The notes: generated by a model from the letters alone, not told the origin. A DNA stretch of 64,000 bases from B10-G9 sp963712165 (GCA_963712165.1 CAVQGY010000003.1:310001-374000), one strand, 5' to 3'; positions 16,807-25,937 are shown, counted from the first letter of the stretch. Numbers and translations are program-made.

Positions 16807-18864
16807 ATGAAAGAATATTCAACTCAAAATATCCGCAACTTAGCCCTGGCGTCCCATAGTGGATCCGGGAAAACCATGCTGGCAGAAGCGCTGCTCTTTT
16901 ATACGGGTGGAATAAACCGCTTGGGAGATATTAACGCCGGGACGACAGTATCTGATTTCCAGGATGAAGAAAAGCGCCGGGGAATATCCATTTCCACCTC
17001 AGTTGTGCCCCTTGAGTATAAGAATATCAAGATCAATTTACTCGATACTCCCGGCTACACGGATTTTGTCGGTGAGGTCATCTCTGCCATGCGGGTAGTA
17101 GATGGCGTTATCATTCCAGTCGACGCCGTTGCTGGAGCAGAAGTTGGAACTGAACTGGCTTGGTCTTATGCAGATCAATTTGAGCTACCAAGATTTGTGG
17201 TTATCAATATGATGGATCGCGATAATGCAAATTTCCAGAAGGCGCTTGAATCGATCCGTAGTATGACTTCTATGCGCCTGCTTCCACTTCAGCTACCCTG
17301 GGGAGAGAAGGCGGATTTCGGCGGAGTGATTGATGTCCTTGAGAATAAAGCATTTAAAGGAGATGGGAAGACAGCAGATGATGTTCCTGCTGAATTCCTG
17401 GACCAGGTTGAAGAACTCAGGATGGAGATCATAGAAGCTGCTGCCGAAGGCAATGATGAACTGCTTATGAAGTACCTGGATGGTGAAACCCTTTCCCAGG
17501 ATGAGATCTTCGCCGGCTTGCATAGTGCAGTCCTGTCCCGGACTTTTGCGCCTGTTCTGGTTGCATCTGGAACAGCAGAGATCGGTCTGGACCCACTGCT
17601 GAACTCAATAGTGAAACTGATGCCTTCTCCGGATCAAATGCCTGTGGCGGTTGCTGAAGGAGCCAAAGGCGAAGAAGAACTCCCTGCCACCGATAGTGGA
17701 CCTTTTGCAGCTTATGTCTGGAAAACCACAGCCGATCCTTATGTCGGGAAAATCACCTATTTCAGGGTTTATTCTGGCTCTATAAGTTCTGATAGCAAGG
17801 TTTGGAACCACCAGGTAGGCGAAGAAGAACGTTTTGGCAATATCAATGTAATGCGCGGAAAGAACCAGCTGGATGTGAAGAATGTTCATGCCGGTGATAT
17901 TGTGGCAGTTCCCAAACTAAACGTAACTTCAACTGGCCATACCTTGGGAGATGAAGGCCGTCCTCTCAAGCTGCCTGTCCCGTTTTATCCTGCCGCTCTC
18001 TATAGAGTAGCAGTGATCCCAGCTACCCAGGGAGATTCTGCCAAGCTCAGCCCTACCTTGACCCGCTTATGTGAAGAAGACATGACCCTGTCATGGAAGC
18101 AAGATACCACAACAAAAGAAACTATTCTTGAGGGTATGGGTGGTCAGCACATCGATGTTGCGATCAGGAAGGCAAAGGATATATTCCAAACAGAATTGAA
18201 TATCCAGATTCCAAAGGTACCTTACCAGGAGACAATCAGCAGATCGGGAACTTCCCAGTACAGGCATAAAAAACAATCTGGTGGTTCAGGACAATTCGCT
18301 GAAGTCCACATGCGGCTGGACCCGCTGCCTGAGGAGCGATTCGAGTTTGTTAATGAAGTATTCGGCGGCGCGATTTCAAAGAATTATATGCCCGCGATCG
18401 AAAAGGGCGTAAAAACCGTCATGGAAGAGGGTGTTCTGGCTGGATATCCGGTAGTGAACGTAAAAGTAGCTGTAATTGACGGAAAAGAGCATCCGGTAGA
18501 CTCAAAACCAGTAGCGTTTGAGATTTGCGCTCGCCAGGTTTTCAAGAAAGCTTTCAAAGAAGCAGGTGGTGTTCTGCTTGAACCGATCATGAAAGCCAAA
18601 GTGACCGTTCCGGAAGAAAATATGGGCGATATCCTGGGTGATTTCAATACCCGCCGCGCCCGTGTCCAGGGAATGGATACTATAGGAGGTCGTTCAGTCG
18701 TTTCCGCTCAGGTTCCGCAGGCTGAAATGCAGCGGTATACCACTGACTTGCGGTCCATGACCGGTGGTAGAGGGATATTTGAAATGGAGTTTTCCCACTA
18801 TCAGCAGCTGCCAGGCCATTTAGCTGACGAGGTGATAGCAGCTAACACAAAGGAAGAAGAGTAA
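16807..18864 (+). CDS. EF-G-like translational GTPase (EF-G-II type)
   Basis: 685 residues with the EF-G domain order: G domain, domain II, III, IV (from about 480, TISRSGTSQYRHKKQSGGSG) and V. The P-loop is ASHSGSGKT (15-23), as in the second EF-G group, instead of the AHIDAGKT of canonical EF-G; G2 EKRRGISI and G3 DTPGYTDF are intact. The guanine-specificity motif NKxD reads N134-M-M-D137, lacking the usual Lys. Domain IV loop and PMMR-like regions are present. Likely a paralogue with a role in recycling or special translocation; the canonical fusA is expected elsewhere, since no rps/tuf genes are near. Transcribed alone. Confidence 0.85.
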   Translation: MKEYSTQNIRNLALASHSGSGKTMLAEALLFYTGGINRLGDINAGTTVSDFQDEEKRRGISISTSVVPLEYKNIKINLLDTPGYTDFVGEVISAMRVVDGVIIPVDAVAGAEVGTELAWSYADQFELPRFVVINMMDRDNANFQKALESIRSMTSMRLLPLQLPWGEKADFGGVIDVLENKAFKGDGKTADDVPAEFLDQVEELRMEIIEAAAEGNDELLMKYLDGETLSQDEIFAGLHSAVLSRTFAPVLVASGTAEIGLDPLLNSIVKLMPSPDQMPVAVAEGAKGEEELPATDSGPFAAYVWKTTADPYVGKITYFRVYSGSISSDSKVWNHQVGEEERFGNINVMRGKNQLDVKNVHAGDIVAVPKLNVTSTGHTLGDEGRPLKLPVPFYPAALYRVAVIPATQGDSAKLSPTLTRLCEEDMTLSWKQDTTTKETILEGMGGQHIDVAIRKAKDIFQTELNIQIPKVPYQETISRSGTSQYRHKKQSGGSGQFAEVHMRLDPLPEERFEFVNEVFGGAISKNYMPAIEKGVKTVMEEGVLAGYPVVNVKVAVIDGKEHPVDSKPVAFEICARQVFKKAFKEAGGVLLEPIMKAKVTVPEENMGDILGDFNTRRARVQGMDTIGGRSVVSAQVPQAEMQRYTTDLRSMTGGRGIFEMEFSHYQQLPGHLADEVIAANTKEEE

Positions 18865-18887
18865 AAGACAAGATTCCTTAAATAATT

Positions 18888-18925
18888 GGACCGGGTCCTT
18901 GAAAGCGACCCGGTCCTTCTCTTTT
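18888..18925 (+). terminator. Rho-independent terminator of EF-G-like gene
   Basis: A 10-bp perfect stem, GGACCGGGTC (18888-18897) with GACCCGGTCC (18907-18916), then TTCTCTTTT. It precedes the end of the convergent PAP2 gene. Confidence 0.9.
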
Positions 18926-19883
18926 AAGAGAGCTTCAGCCAGGTAAAAAGCTTGGGAGCCCCGAATGAGATCCACCAACCGATCAAGAAATACCGGAAGA
19001 ATCGAAGGGAATAGGAGATCAGGTCAACATCGTCCGGGAAGATCGAACCCAATCCCAGGTACAAGGCCAGCACACCAATCAGGCCGACCAGGTAGCGCAG
19101 AATCCGCTTCCAAATCGATCCCTGGGCGCTGAATCCCCCCGTGCGGTTTAAGAGGATCACGCCCAATCCCAACCCAAGGAATGCTCCGGATGTAGTTAAT
19201 AGTCCTTCATAATTATATGGGTTTATAACCTCACCGGCACCTTCGATCCAGGCCTGCGGTACCACAGGAGGATTGAATGGGGGGACGAGCAGCAGGGCCG
19301 GGATAATAAGAAGACTGGTCCCTACGAGGAGAGCCAGGATCTGGACTGGGATCGATTTGCCTTTGAACCAGGCAGCGACAGGTTTTTCAAGTTTAAGATA
19401 GAGCCATAACAGAACCGCTCCGACCAACCAGCCTGCCAGCACATCGTGCGTGAAATGCACGCCGAGGGTGATCCGGGAAAGCCCTATGAGGAGGATGACC
19501 AGGAGCACGATCCCTCGGAACCATTTCTTCTGTGTGGATGTCCCTAACAAACCCCAGATGCTGGCAGCATTCTGGGCGTGGCCGGAGGGAAAGCCAAAAC
19601 CTGTGCCTTCCGCCAGGCCGGACACTTGGGGAGAGACCCAGAATGGGCGGGGCCACTGGAAAGCGAATTTCAGGATGCTGTTCAATCCGCCGCTTACCAG
19701 CAGCAAGATCCCTGTTCGGATGCCCAGTGTCGCATCAATGGACCAGAACAGGGCGGGCATGATGATCAGATAGAATTCAGTATTCCCCAAAAATGTGATC
19801 GCCTTGAATATCGAGACCAACCAGTCGGGAGCGCTTTGAAACCAGATTGAGATGGGTAGAAAAATTTGGGTTAGGGTTTCCAC
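18924..19883 (-). CDS. PAP2-family membrane phosphatase
   Basis: 319 residues and about eight membrane helices. The three phosphatase motifs are visible: KFAFQWPRP (K-x6-RP), PSGHAQNA (PSGH) and SRITLGVHFTHDVLAGW (SR-x5-H-x3-D). Such enzymes dephosphorylate undecaprenyl pyrophosphate or phosphatidate at the outer membrane face. The C-terminal half (after 190) adds helices beyond the core PAP2 domain. Its start overlaps the end of the MFS gene by 13 bases, so it is the last gene of a coupled three-gene minus-strand operon. Confidence 0.9.
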   Translation of the reverse strand: METLTQIFLPISIWFQSAPDWLVSIFKAITFLGNTEFYLIIMPALFWSIDATLGIRTGILLLVSGGLNSILKFAFQWPRPFWVSPQVSGLAEGTGFGFPSGHAQNAASIWGLLGTSTQKKWFRGIVLLVILLIGLSRITLGVHFTHDVLAGWLVGAVLLWLYLKLEKPVAAWFKGKSIPVQILALLVGTSLLIIPALLLVPPFNPPVVPQAWIEGAGEVINPYNYEGLLTTSGAFLGLGLGVILLNRTGGFSAQGSIWKRILRYLVGLIGVLALYLGLGSIFPDDVDLISYSLRFFRYFLIGWWISFGAPKLFTWLKLS

Positions 19884-20989
19884 GGCATTTTCCTCCTCAT
19901 GAGTGTGAATACTAGAACCGGAATGATGAGTATGATGGATACGCTAAAGATCGAGTCTGGCCTGGATGTATATAATGCGCCTGCCAGCGGCGGTGCGACA
20001 ACCATTGCCAGCCCCGATACTGTTTCCAGGAACCCGTACGCCAAGCCCAGATTTGCTGGGCTGACCATCTTTCCAATCTGAGCGCTTAAAAGGGAGCGAG
20101 TTGCCCTGAAACCACCCAGTAGGAAGTATCCAGTTACCAGGAAAGGAAGCCTGGAAAATTTCCAAACCAGGACAGCAAATGTTCCCACGAATACCTGGCC
20201 CAAGACCAGGCCGGTTTGAGTTGAAAGTTGACCGAATATCAGATTGAGCACTACATTGCCAAAGTTGGTCACTGCACCTAAGATCCCTATTGTCTGCAGA
20301 GAAATGCCCAATTGATTTTGCAGGTAATTGGGGGCCAGGGGCTGGGGTAAGAATAGAGCTAGATAGATAAGGAAAATATACGGAAGATATCTGAGAAAGG
20401 CCTGGTTCTTCAGCAAATCTCTGATGGAGTTAGCTCGGTTCTCCTCTCTGGTTTGGGGCTTGATGAAAAGGATGATTATGGCTGAAAGGATAAAAATAAA
20501 AAAAGCAAAGAAGTAAATAGACCTAAGGCCATAACGGCCAGCAAGCAACCCACCGATCAGCGGCCCCGCGATACCTCCAAGATAAAAACCAGCTGTAGTC
20601 GTGGTCAGGGCTTGCTCCACCGTCAGGTTGTGACGGGCGGCTATCACATAGCTGTTGAGTGGTGCGATGACAAAGAGGGTCAGGGAATACAGGATCATGC
20701 CAATGGAGAAAGGGACCAGCGTCCGGGATAAGGCCATCAAACCAACGGTAACGATGCCCATCCCCCAGGCTGCCCACATCAGCTGCCTGCGTCCGATCCG
20801 GTCTGCCAGGTATCCTGCCGGGATATGCACGATGGTCATTGCCAATCCCACTCCTCCGAGAATGCCTCCGATCAACAGCGGAGAGGCACCCAGCTCCTCT
20901 AAGTAGAGGGGCTGAAAATACATAAAAGCGCCTTCGCCGATACCCCAGGTGGTCAAGCTGAGCACGACTAAAAGGAAATCCCTTTTCAT
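19871..20989 (-). CDS. MFS transporter
   Basis: 372 residues, about 11-12 membrane helices. MFS motif A between helices 2 and 3 is GYLADRIGRRQLMW, and the N-terminal helix carries TTWGIGEGAFMYFQPLYL. The two-half layout is clear, with a polar central loop near 175 (KPQTREENRANS). Somewhat short for the family but no break is seen. Overlaps the upstream hydrolase by four bases (ATGA) and the downstream PAP2 gene by 13. Substrate unknown; the operon partners (esterase and PAP2 phosphatase) suggest a lipid-like or drug-like compound, which is only a guess. Confidence 0.85.
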   Translation of the reverse strand: MKRDFLLVVLSLTTWGIGEGAFMYFQPLYLEELGASPLLIGGILGGVGLAMTIVHIPAGYLADRIGRRQLMWAAWGMGIVTVGLMALSRTLVPFSIGMILYSLTLFVIAPLNSYVIAARHNLTVEQALTTTTAGFYLGGIAGPLIGGLLAGRYGLRSIYFFAFFIFILSAIIILFIKPQTREENRANSIRDLLKNQAFLRYLPYIFLIYLALFLPQPLAPNYLQNQLGISLQTIGILGAVTNFGNVVLNLIFGQLSTQTGLVLGQVFVGTFAVLVWKFSRLPFLVTGYFLLGGFRATRSLLSAQIGKMVSPANLGLAYGFLETVSGLAMVVAPPLAGALYTSRPDSIFSVSIILIIPVLVFTLMRRKMPWKP

Positions 20990-21747
20990 AGACGGGATTC
21001 CAAGACGTCCTGGATGAATTGATGGATCGCATTGAAGACCCGTTCTTTATCCAGATCCCGGGTTACTACATGGCCGCTGTTCTCAAGTGCCAGTTTCCTG
21101 ATTTTATTTTCGGGAGTACCCAAGGACTTGGCGATCTTATCCATATTGTGGAAAGGCACACCGATATCTTTCTGGGCGTGGGCCAGAAGGGCAGGGGCAG
21201 TGATCGCTGGAAGGGCTTCCCGGGTGGATTTCAGCAAATGGGTAAGTTGGACCAGCGCTTTTGTGGGGTACATATCATAAGAAAAGTGGTCCTCGTTTGC
21301 ATGAGGATCCTGCCAATCAGACTCTCCTTTGGAAGCATAAGGGATGAACCTGGAATAAAGGGGGAGGATCTTCAAACGCGGATCCGGTTCTATCTGATAG
21401 GGTGCTGATAAACTGACCACACCATGAACTGGTAGGAAAGAAGCATGGTAGAGGGCCAACACAGCGCCCATCGATAATCCTATAATGAATACGCGGCTTG
21501 TATTGGGGCTGAGCAAGTGCCAGCCATCCAGAACGGAATTTGACCAATCTTCCCAGGTGACCCTATTCATATCTTCGATCTTTGTCCCGTGACCAACCAG
21601 GCGAACCCCAAGAACTGTATAGCCTTTGTCTGCCAGGAATTCACCTAATGGCCGCATCTCAGTCGGAGCGCCCGTAAAACCATGGATCAATAAACAACCT
21701 GTATCGCTGCCAGGAAAGTAAAAGGGTTCGGTGGTTTTTACTAACAT
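20986..21747 (-). CDS. Alpha/beta hydrolase, carboxylesterase (Est30-like)
   Basis: 253 residues. LLIHGFTGAPTEMRPLG is the oxyanion-hole strand turn, and the nucleophile is S92 in GLSMG. The acid is probably the Asp in AHAQKDIGVP and the base the His in NSGHVV. Layout and length match thermostable carboxylesterases of the Est30 group and monoacylglycerol lipases. First gene of a minus-strand operon with the MFS transporter (four-base overlap) and the PAP2 phosphatase. Confidence 0.88.
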   Translation of the reverse strand: MLVKTTEPFYFPGSDTGCLLIHGFTGAPTEMRPLGEFLADKGYTVLGVRLVGHGTKIEDMNRVTWEDWSNSVLDGWHLLSPNTSRVFIIGLSMGAVLALYHASFLPVHGVVSLSAPYQIEPDPRLKILPLYSRFIPYASKGESDWQDPHANEDHFSYDMYPTKALVQLTHLLKSTREALPAITAPALLAHAQKDIGVPFHNMDKIAKSLGTPENKIRKLALENSGHVVTRDLDKERVFNAIHQFIQDVLESRL

Positions 21748-21791
21748 GAATTAATGTCCTTTCTGTGACCGGTTGGCTCAATCATTGAGAT

Positions 21792-22925
21792 CTAATGGAA
21801 CCCATCTTCAAGGATTAATTGAATAAGCTCTCTGGGTTGACCAGTCAATGAGCGGCAGCCATCATCAGTTACCAGGATGTCATCCTCAATCCTAACGCCG
21901 CCCCGATTGGGCAGGTAGATGCCGGGTTCAATAGTAAAGGTCATCCCTGGTAGAAGTTCAGTGTTGTCATAAGTACTGATATAAGGTTCTTCATGAGCTT
22001 CCCGGCCCAAACCATGTCCGGTTCGGTGGATAAAGAATTCGCCATAGCCGGCATCAGCGATCACTTGTCGGGCAGCCTTATCGACCTCACTGGCCAGCAC
22101 ACCGGGCTTTACAGCAGCCCGGCCAGCTGCGTTGGCTTCCCTGACGAATTGAGCGACTTTTTCAAGTTCAGGCTGGATATCACCTACTTCAAATACACGG
22201 GTGATATCAGAACAGTATCCCTCAAATGAGGCACCCCAGTCAATTAAGACCAGGTCACCTTCCTGAAGGACCCGGTCGCTTGGGACCGCATGGGGGTTGG
22301 CAGTATTTTCACCGAACGAGACAATCGGAAAAAAGGGAAGTTCAGGGTCTGACCCGTCCTGGAGCAAACGGCCTACCAATCTGGACGCGACCTCTTTTTC
22401 TGTCACACCTGGCTTGATAGAAGACAGGATGGCTGCCAGGCCACACTCCGCGATCCTGGCAGCTTCACTCATCCGGTAGATTTCGGCATCGTCCTTGATC
22501 ATGCGCATCTGTGAGATGAGGTCCTGGGCGCTGATCACCTCCAATTCGGGAGCTGCTGCTTGAATATAGTCAAGTTCATGCATTCGCAGCCTAAGTGGTA
22601 GGACACCCAGGCACCCGTGAGATAAACCGGCTTCTGCGAAAGCGGCCTGAAATACATCCGGCCAGGTTGATTTGTCCTCATTATATAAAAAAGGCCGAAC
22701 TTGATAGGGTAATTTATCAATTTTCCTCTCTTCCAACTCAGGGAGAATCAATACTGGAGAGCCTAGTTGGGGAAAGATCATCAACACAGGGCGTTCCATT
22801 AGATGGAAACCAAGACCTGAGAAATAGGATAGATCTGGTCCAGGATTCAAGGCTATGCCTTGAAGTTGATGTTGGCCGATCAGTTCCTGCAGATGCCCGA
22901 TTCTAGATTGGATTGGATCAGTCAT
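21792..22925 (-). CDS. Xaa-Pro peptidase (M24 family)
   Basis: 377 residues. All five metal ligands of the pita-bread fold are found: D229 (LIDWGAS), D240 (CSDITRVF), H304 (HRTGHGLG), E333 (TIEPGIYL) and E347 (RIEDDILV). The first 140 residues are the creatinase-like N-terminal domain usual in prolidase and aminopeptidase P. The start at 22925 has AGGGAGAA upstream; the frame is open 20 codons further but without a site. It removes or cleaves at N-terminal X-Pro bonds. It follows the META-domain gene on the same strand, behind a hairpin. Confidence 0.92.
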   Translation of the reverse strand: MTDPIQSRIGHLQELIGQHQLQGIALNPGPDLSYFSGLGFHLMERPVLMIFPQLGSPVLILPELEERKIDKLPYQVRPFLYNEDKSTWPDVFQAAFAEAGLSHGCLGVLPLRLRMHELDYIQAAAPELEVISAQDLISQMRMIKDDAEIYRMSEAARIAECGLAAILSSIKPGVTEKEVASRLVGRLLQDGSDPELPFFPIVSFGENTANPHAVPSDRVLQEGDLVLIDWGASFEGYCSDITRVFEVGDIQPELEKVAQFVREANAAGRAAVKPGVLASEVDKAARQVIADAGYGEFFIHRTGHGLGREAHEEPYISTYDNTELLPGMTFTIEPGIYLPNRGGVRIEDDILVTDDGCRSLTGQPRELIQLILEDGFH

Positions 22926-23066
22926 GGCTTCTCCCTGTGCGATATGACAAATTACTTGGGTAGGTGGATACGATACAGGTATCATAACCCATTTTATTGA
23001 CCTTTTTTGAGGTAGATGGATCTATCTAGAAGCAGGAAATGTTACGTAGGAGGCTTAAACGAAATA

Positions 23067-23090
23067 CCCCCTTCTCTAGGGAGAAGGGGG
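23067..23090. terminator. Strong hairpin, probable terminator on the minus strand
   Basis: Ten-base perfect stem CCCCCTTCTC / GAGAAGGGGG with a four-base loop. It lies after the META-domain gene on the minus strand, where it is followed by TATTTCGTTT, a poor T tract. Confidence 0.6.
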
Positions 23091-23138
23091 TCCTTGGCGA
23101 TAATTAAAATATGAGGGATGAAAAACAAAAAATGATGG

Positions 23139-23567
23139 TCAGTCAGTGTTTTCAAGGGGTGAAAATACCAGCTCTTCATTACCCTCAAGTTGAAGGTGAA
23201 GTCTTCCCCCTTCGATCTTGTAGCTGACAGTGGTGGACAGCATGGCCATGATGGTGCTCTCCTGCTCCATAATACCTTCCGGATCCATACAGGCCATCTC
23301 AGTCCAACCTAATCCTTCAATGGTGATTAGGTCGCCCTTGATCTTGTAGGATCCGAAATAATGGTTACAGCTGGCTGACCCATTAACTTCCCCGGCTTCA
23401 AAAGTAGCTGTCATGGCTGAATCGCCGATCAAGCTCTTGCCCCCAAAACTTTCCAGGGTCCAGGCGGTACCGTTCAGGTCAGTTTCTGACTCACCTGATA
23501 TGATCCCACAGCCACTGAGAGTCAGTAATGCGATTATTGTTCCGGTAATGATGAATGATCTTTTCAT
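23139..23567 (-). CDS. META-domain lipoprotein (HslJ-like)
   Basis: 142 residues. A lipoprotein signal peptide ends in the lipobox LSGC (LTLSGCG), so the mature protein is anchored at the membrane. DLNGTAWTLESFGGK begins a META domain, continuing with SASCNHYFGSYKI, the typical G-x-G-C-N-x-Y-F-G-like core, and the EMACMDPEGIMEQE stretch with its conserved Cys and Met. HslJ in E. coli has a related domain and is linked to novobiocin tolerance. The start at 23567 has GGAG six bases upstream; a start four codons earlier has no site. Confidence 0.85.
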   Translation of the reverse strand: MKRSFIITGTIIALLTLSGCGIISGESETDLNGTAWTLESFGGKSLIGDSAMTATFEAGEVNGSASCNHYFGSYKIKGDLITIEGLGWTEMACMDPEGIMEQESTIMAMLSTTVSYKIEGGRLHLQLEGNEELVFSPLENTD

Positions 23568-23718
23568 AGTTAACTCCATTTCTTTGATATGCGTATGACG
23601 GAAATTCTCATCTAAAAGTTCCGGGCAGTTAGATAGATCCTATATCATAATACTCCTATGCAAGTAATATCGTTATAATTAATGGCAGTCTATTCTAGTA
23701 ACTTGGAGAGAATGTCTC

Positions 23719-24660
23719 ATGAAATCTAGCTGGAAATGGATTGGGGCTATTATTGGAATACTGTTTATCCTGTTAGGGGGAGTGTATCTTATTTTTAACG
23801 TTGAAAAGATGGATCTGGATCTGGAATCCAAAGAACAAGCATCAGGGGAGTTTATCCTTCTCGATTCGGGCGAGGTGCATTATCGTTTGGAGGGAGGGGA
23901 AAGTGCTCCCCTGGTTGTTCTTGTGCACGGATTTTCAGTGCCCTCGTACGTCTGGGATCCCACCCAAACAGCCCTGGTAGACGCGGGATATCGGGTATTG
24001 ACCTACGATCTCTTTGGTAGAGGGTTTTCAGAACGGGTGGATAAAGAATATGATCTTGATTTGTTTGTTGATCAACTTGGAGATCTGCTCCTTTCCCTTG
24101 AAATTGACGAACCAGTTGTAGTGGGCGGATTATCTATGGGTGGGCCAATTGCAGCCCGGTTCGCTCATCTGCACCCCGAGAAGGTTTGCGGTGTCTTGTT
24201 AATATCCCCTGAAGTATTCCAGCCAACGCCGGGAGATATCTTTCCCCTTAATTTGCCCCTGGTCGGAGAATACTTGATGGGAGCGATCATGGAACCCTTT
24301 GTATTGCCCAAGATGCAGGTTTCCGATTTTGTTCAACCCGAACGATTCCCTGATTGGGAAACCTGGTACAAAGTCCAGCTCCAGTATAATGGTACAGGAA
24401 AGGCTCTGCTTTCAACCATACGAAACCTGACTGAACATGATCCAGAGGATGAATACCGCAAGCTTGAGGAGGCAGGAATTCCGGTGTTATTAATCTGGGG
24501 TGAGGATGATCAAACTATTGGTTTCGATCAGATTGAAGCCCTGAAGCAAATAGTCCCGGAAATCCAGATTGAGACGATTCCAGGAACAGGCCACCTTCCG
24601 CATTATGAGCTACCGGGGGTCGTTAATCCCCTGATCATAGGATTCCTGGAAACACACTGA
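23719..24660 (+). CDS. Membrane-anchored alpha/beta hydrolase
   Basis: 313 residues. One N-terminal membrane helix (about 7-26) places the hydrolase outside the membrane. VVLVHGFSVPSYVWDP forms the oxyanion region; nucleophile S139 in GGLSMGGP; acid Asp in IWGEDDQTIG; base His in PGTGHLPHYE. A cap domain lies between 165 and 225. The family includes esterases, epoxide hydrolases and haloperoxidases; no substrate can be named. GGAGAGA precedes the ATG. A TATAAT at 23674-23679 without -35 box may be its promoter. Confidence 0.85.
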   Translation: MKSSWKWIGAIIGILFILLGGVYLIFNVEKMDLDLESKEQASGEFILLDSGEVHYRLEGGESAPLVVLVHGFSVPSYVWDPTQTALVDAGYRVLTYDLFGRGFSERVDKEYDLDLFVDQLGDLLLSLEIDEPVVVGGLSMGGPIAARFAHLHPEKVCGVLLISPEVFQPTPGDIFPLNLPLVGEYLMGAIMEPFVLPKMQVSDFVQPERFPDWETWYKVQLQYNGTGKALLSTIRNLTEHDPEDEYRKLEEAGIPVLLIWGEDDQTIGFDQIEALKQIVPEIQIETIPGTGHLPHYELPGVVNPLIIGFLETH

Positions 24661-24787
24661 AAAACCGATTGGGTCGCGATTGACATTCCCGATTGATCTG
24701 CCTTAACACTTCCTTCATATTCTCTTAACAAGTATTTTAACTATTGGGTTTATCCTGTTGATATTATTGGTGAACAAGGAGAAACTG

Positions 24788-25543
24788 ATGAAGAAAGTTT
24801 TATGGGTTATCGCAGGTGCTGGTTTATTTCTGGCTTCTTGTGCTGCTTCACCCAATGACAGCGCAACCATCCAAGAGGTTGATCCAAACAAGGAATACCA
24901 GAATGAAATACAGGATGAAAGTATTTCTCAATTTGAAGAAGATGCAGGAATTGAGTTGGAAGGAGAGGTCACCCTCTTGGAGGAGATTGATAAATCCGGG
25001 ATCATATTCATGCGAGAAGAGGAGAAGCTGGCCAGAGATGTGTACTTGCGGCTTGCTGATCTTTGGGGTATGAATATTTTCTCTAACATTGCATCCAGTG
25101 AGGATACCCATATGGAGGCGGTGTTGTCTCTCATTGATATGGCGGGTCTCGAAGATCCAGCTAAGGGATTGGCAACTGGTGAATTCCATAACCAGGACCT
25201 GCAATCTCTCTACAATGCCCTGATTATCCAGGGAGGGCAAAGCCTGGCGGAGGCCCTGCTGGTTGGGGCAGCCGTAGAGGAGATCGATATCCTGGATATC
25301 CAAAAGTTCCTGGCTAAAACCGAAGATGTTCATGTCGGCGAGGTATACCAGAATTTACTCAATGGCTCGATCAACCATTTGAACTCCTTTGTAAGGACCT
25401 ATGAGCGCCTGACAGATGAGGAATATCAACCTCAATATCTGTCTGAGGCTGCTTTCCAGGAGATGCTGACCGCTTCTGCCCAGGGCAGCGGTCAGGGAAA
25501 GAGGGGAGTCTACCAACCCCGCGGACAAAGGCAAACTCAATGA
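24788..25543 (+). CDS. DUF2202 (ferritin-like) domain lipoprotein
   Basis: 251 residues. Signal peptide MKKVLWVIAGAGLFLASC with lipobox LASC, then an acidic linker (residues 25-65), then a DUF2202 domain: FMREEEKLARDVYLRLADLWG, NIASSEDTHMEAV, FHNQDLQSLYN, GAAVEEIDILDI, VYQNLLNGSINHLNSF. The repeated Glu/His pairs (EEEK, SEDTHM, E-E-D) look like the metal ligands of a ferritin-type four-helix bundle. The Gln/Arg-rich tail is disordered. Surface location and metal-site residues suggest a role with iron or redox stress, as inference. The start at 24788 has AAGGAG seven bases upstream. Confidence 0.85.
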   Translation: MKKVLWVIAGAGLFLASCAASPNDSATIQEVDPNKEYQNEIQDESISQFEEDAGIELEGEVTLLEEIDKSGIIFMREEEKLARDVYLRLADLWGMNIFSNIASSEDTHMEAVLSLIDMAGLEDPAKGLATGEFHNQDLQSLYNALIIQGGQSLAEALLVGAAVEEIDILDIQKFLAKTEDVHVGEVYQNLLNGSINHLNSFVRTYERLTDEEYQPQYLSEAAFQEMLTASAQGSGQGKRGVYQPRGQRQTQ

Positions 25544-25654
25544 GATGAAATTGACCCCTGGCTATTGACAGTCTATCTTTCAATATGCAATAGCCAGGGT
25601 TGGAAGTTCCCCCTCATCTCGCAAACGTTCCCTCTCTTGGATTCCAGCTTTTGC

Positions 25655-25683
25655 TTGACATCCATCTGGCACTCAACTACAAT
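25655..25683 (+). promoter_or_regulatory. Promoter of tRNA-Ala(CGC)
   Basis: TTGACA (25655-25660), 17 bases, TACAAT (25678-25683), ending 16 bases before the tRNA 5' end. Confidence 0.88.
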
Positions 25684-25699
25684 GTTGTCGCATCCAAAA

Positions 25700-25772
25700 G
25701 GGCCTGTAGCGCAGTTGGGAGCGCGCATCAATCGCACTGATGAGGTCGCGGGTTCGAATCCCGCCAGGTCCA
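25700..25772 (+). tRNA. tRNA-Ala (anticodon CGC)
   Basis: 73 bases that fold as a full cloverleaf: acceptor GGGCCTG/CAGGTCC, D stem GCGC/GCGC, anticodon stem CATCA/TGATG with loop ATCGCAC (anticodon CGC, codon GCG), T arm GCGGG-TTCGAAT-CCCGC, discriminator A. Pair 3-70 is G-T, the G3:U70 identity element of alanine tRNAs. The 3' CCA is not encoded. Confidence 0.95.
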
Positions 25773-25778
25773 CTCTGG

Positions 25779-25807
25779 TTGACGTAGTCAGCTGAACCGA
25801 GTAAAAT
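25779..25807 (+). promoter_or_regulatory. Promoter of tRNA-Ala(GGC)
   Basis: TTGACG (25779-25784), 17 bases, TAAAAT (25802-25807). It lies between the two tRNA genes, so the second has its own start. Confidence 0.75.
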
Positions 25808-25825
25808 ATTCCCTTATAGCCCTTT

Positions 25826-25898
25826 GGGCCCATGGCGCAGCTGGGAGCGCGTCTCAATGGCATTGAGAAGGTCGTGGGTTCGAATCCCACTGGGTCCA
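25826..25898 (+). tRNA. tRNA-Ala (anticodon GGC)
   Basis: 73-base cloverleaf: acceptor GGGCCCA/TGGGTCC with the alanine G3:U70 pair, anticodon stem TCTCA/TGAGA, loop ATGGCAT (anticodon GGC, codons GCC/GCT), T arm GTGGG-TTCGAAT-CCCAC, discriminator A. The D arm and T loop match the upstream tRNA-Ala(CGC) almost exactly, so they are probably tandem duplicates with changed anticodon arms. Confidence 0.95.
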
Positions 25899-25937
25899 CT
25901 ACAATGCACTTCCCCAGAGAGGTGCTATAGATCAAAT

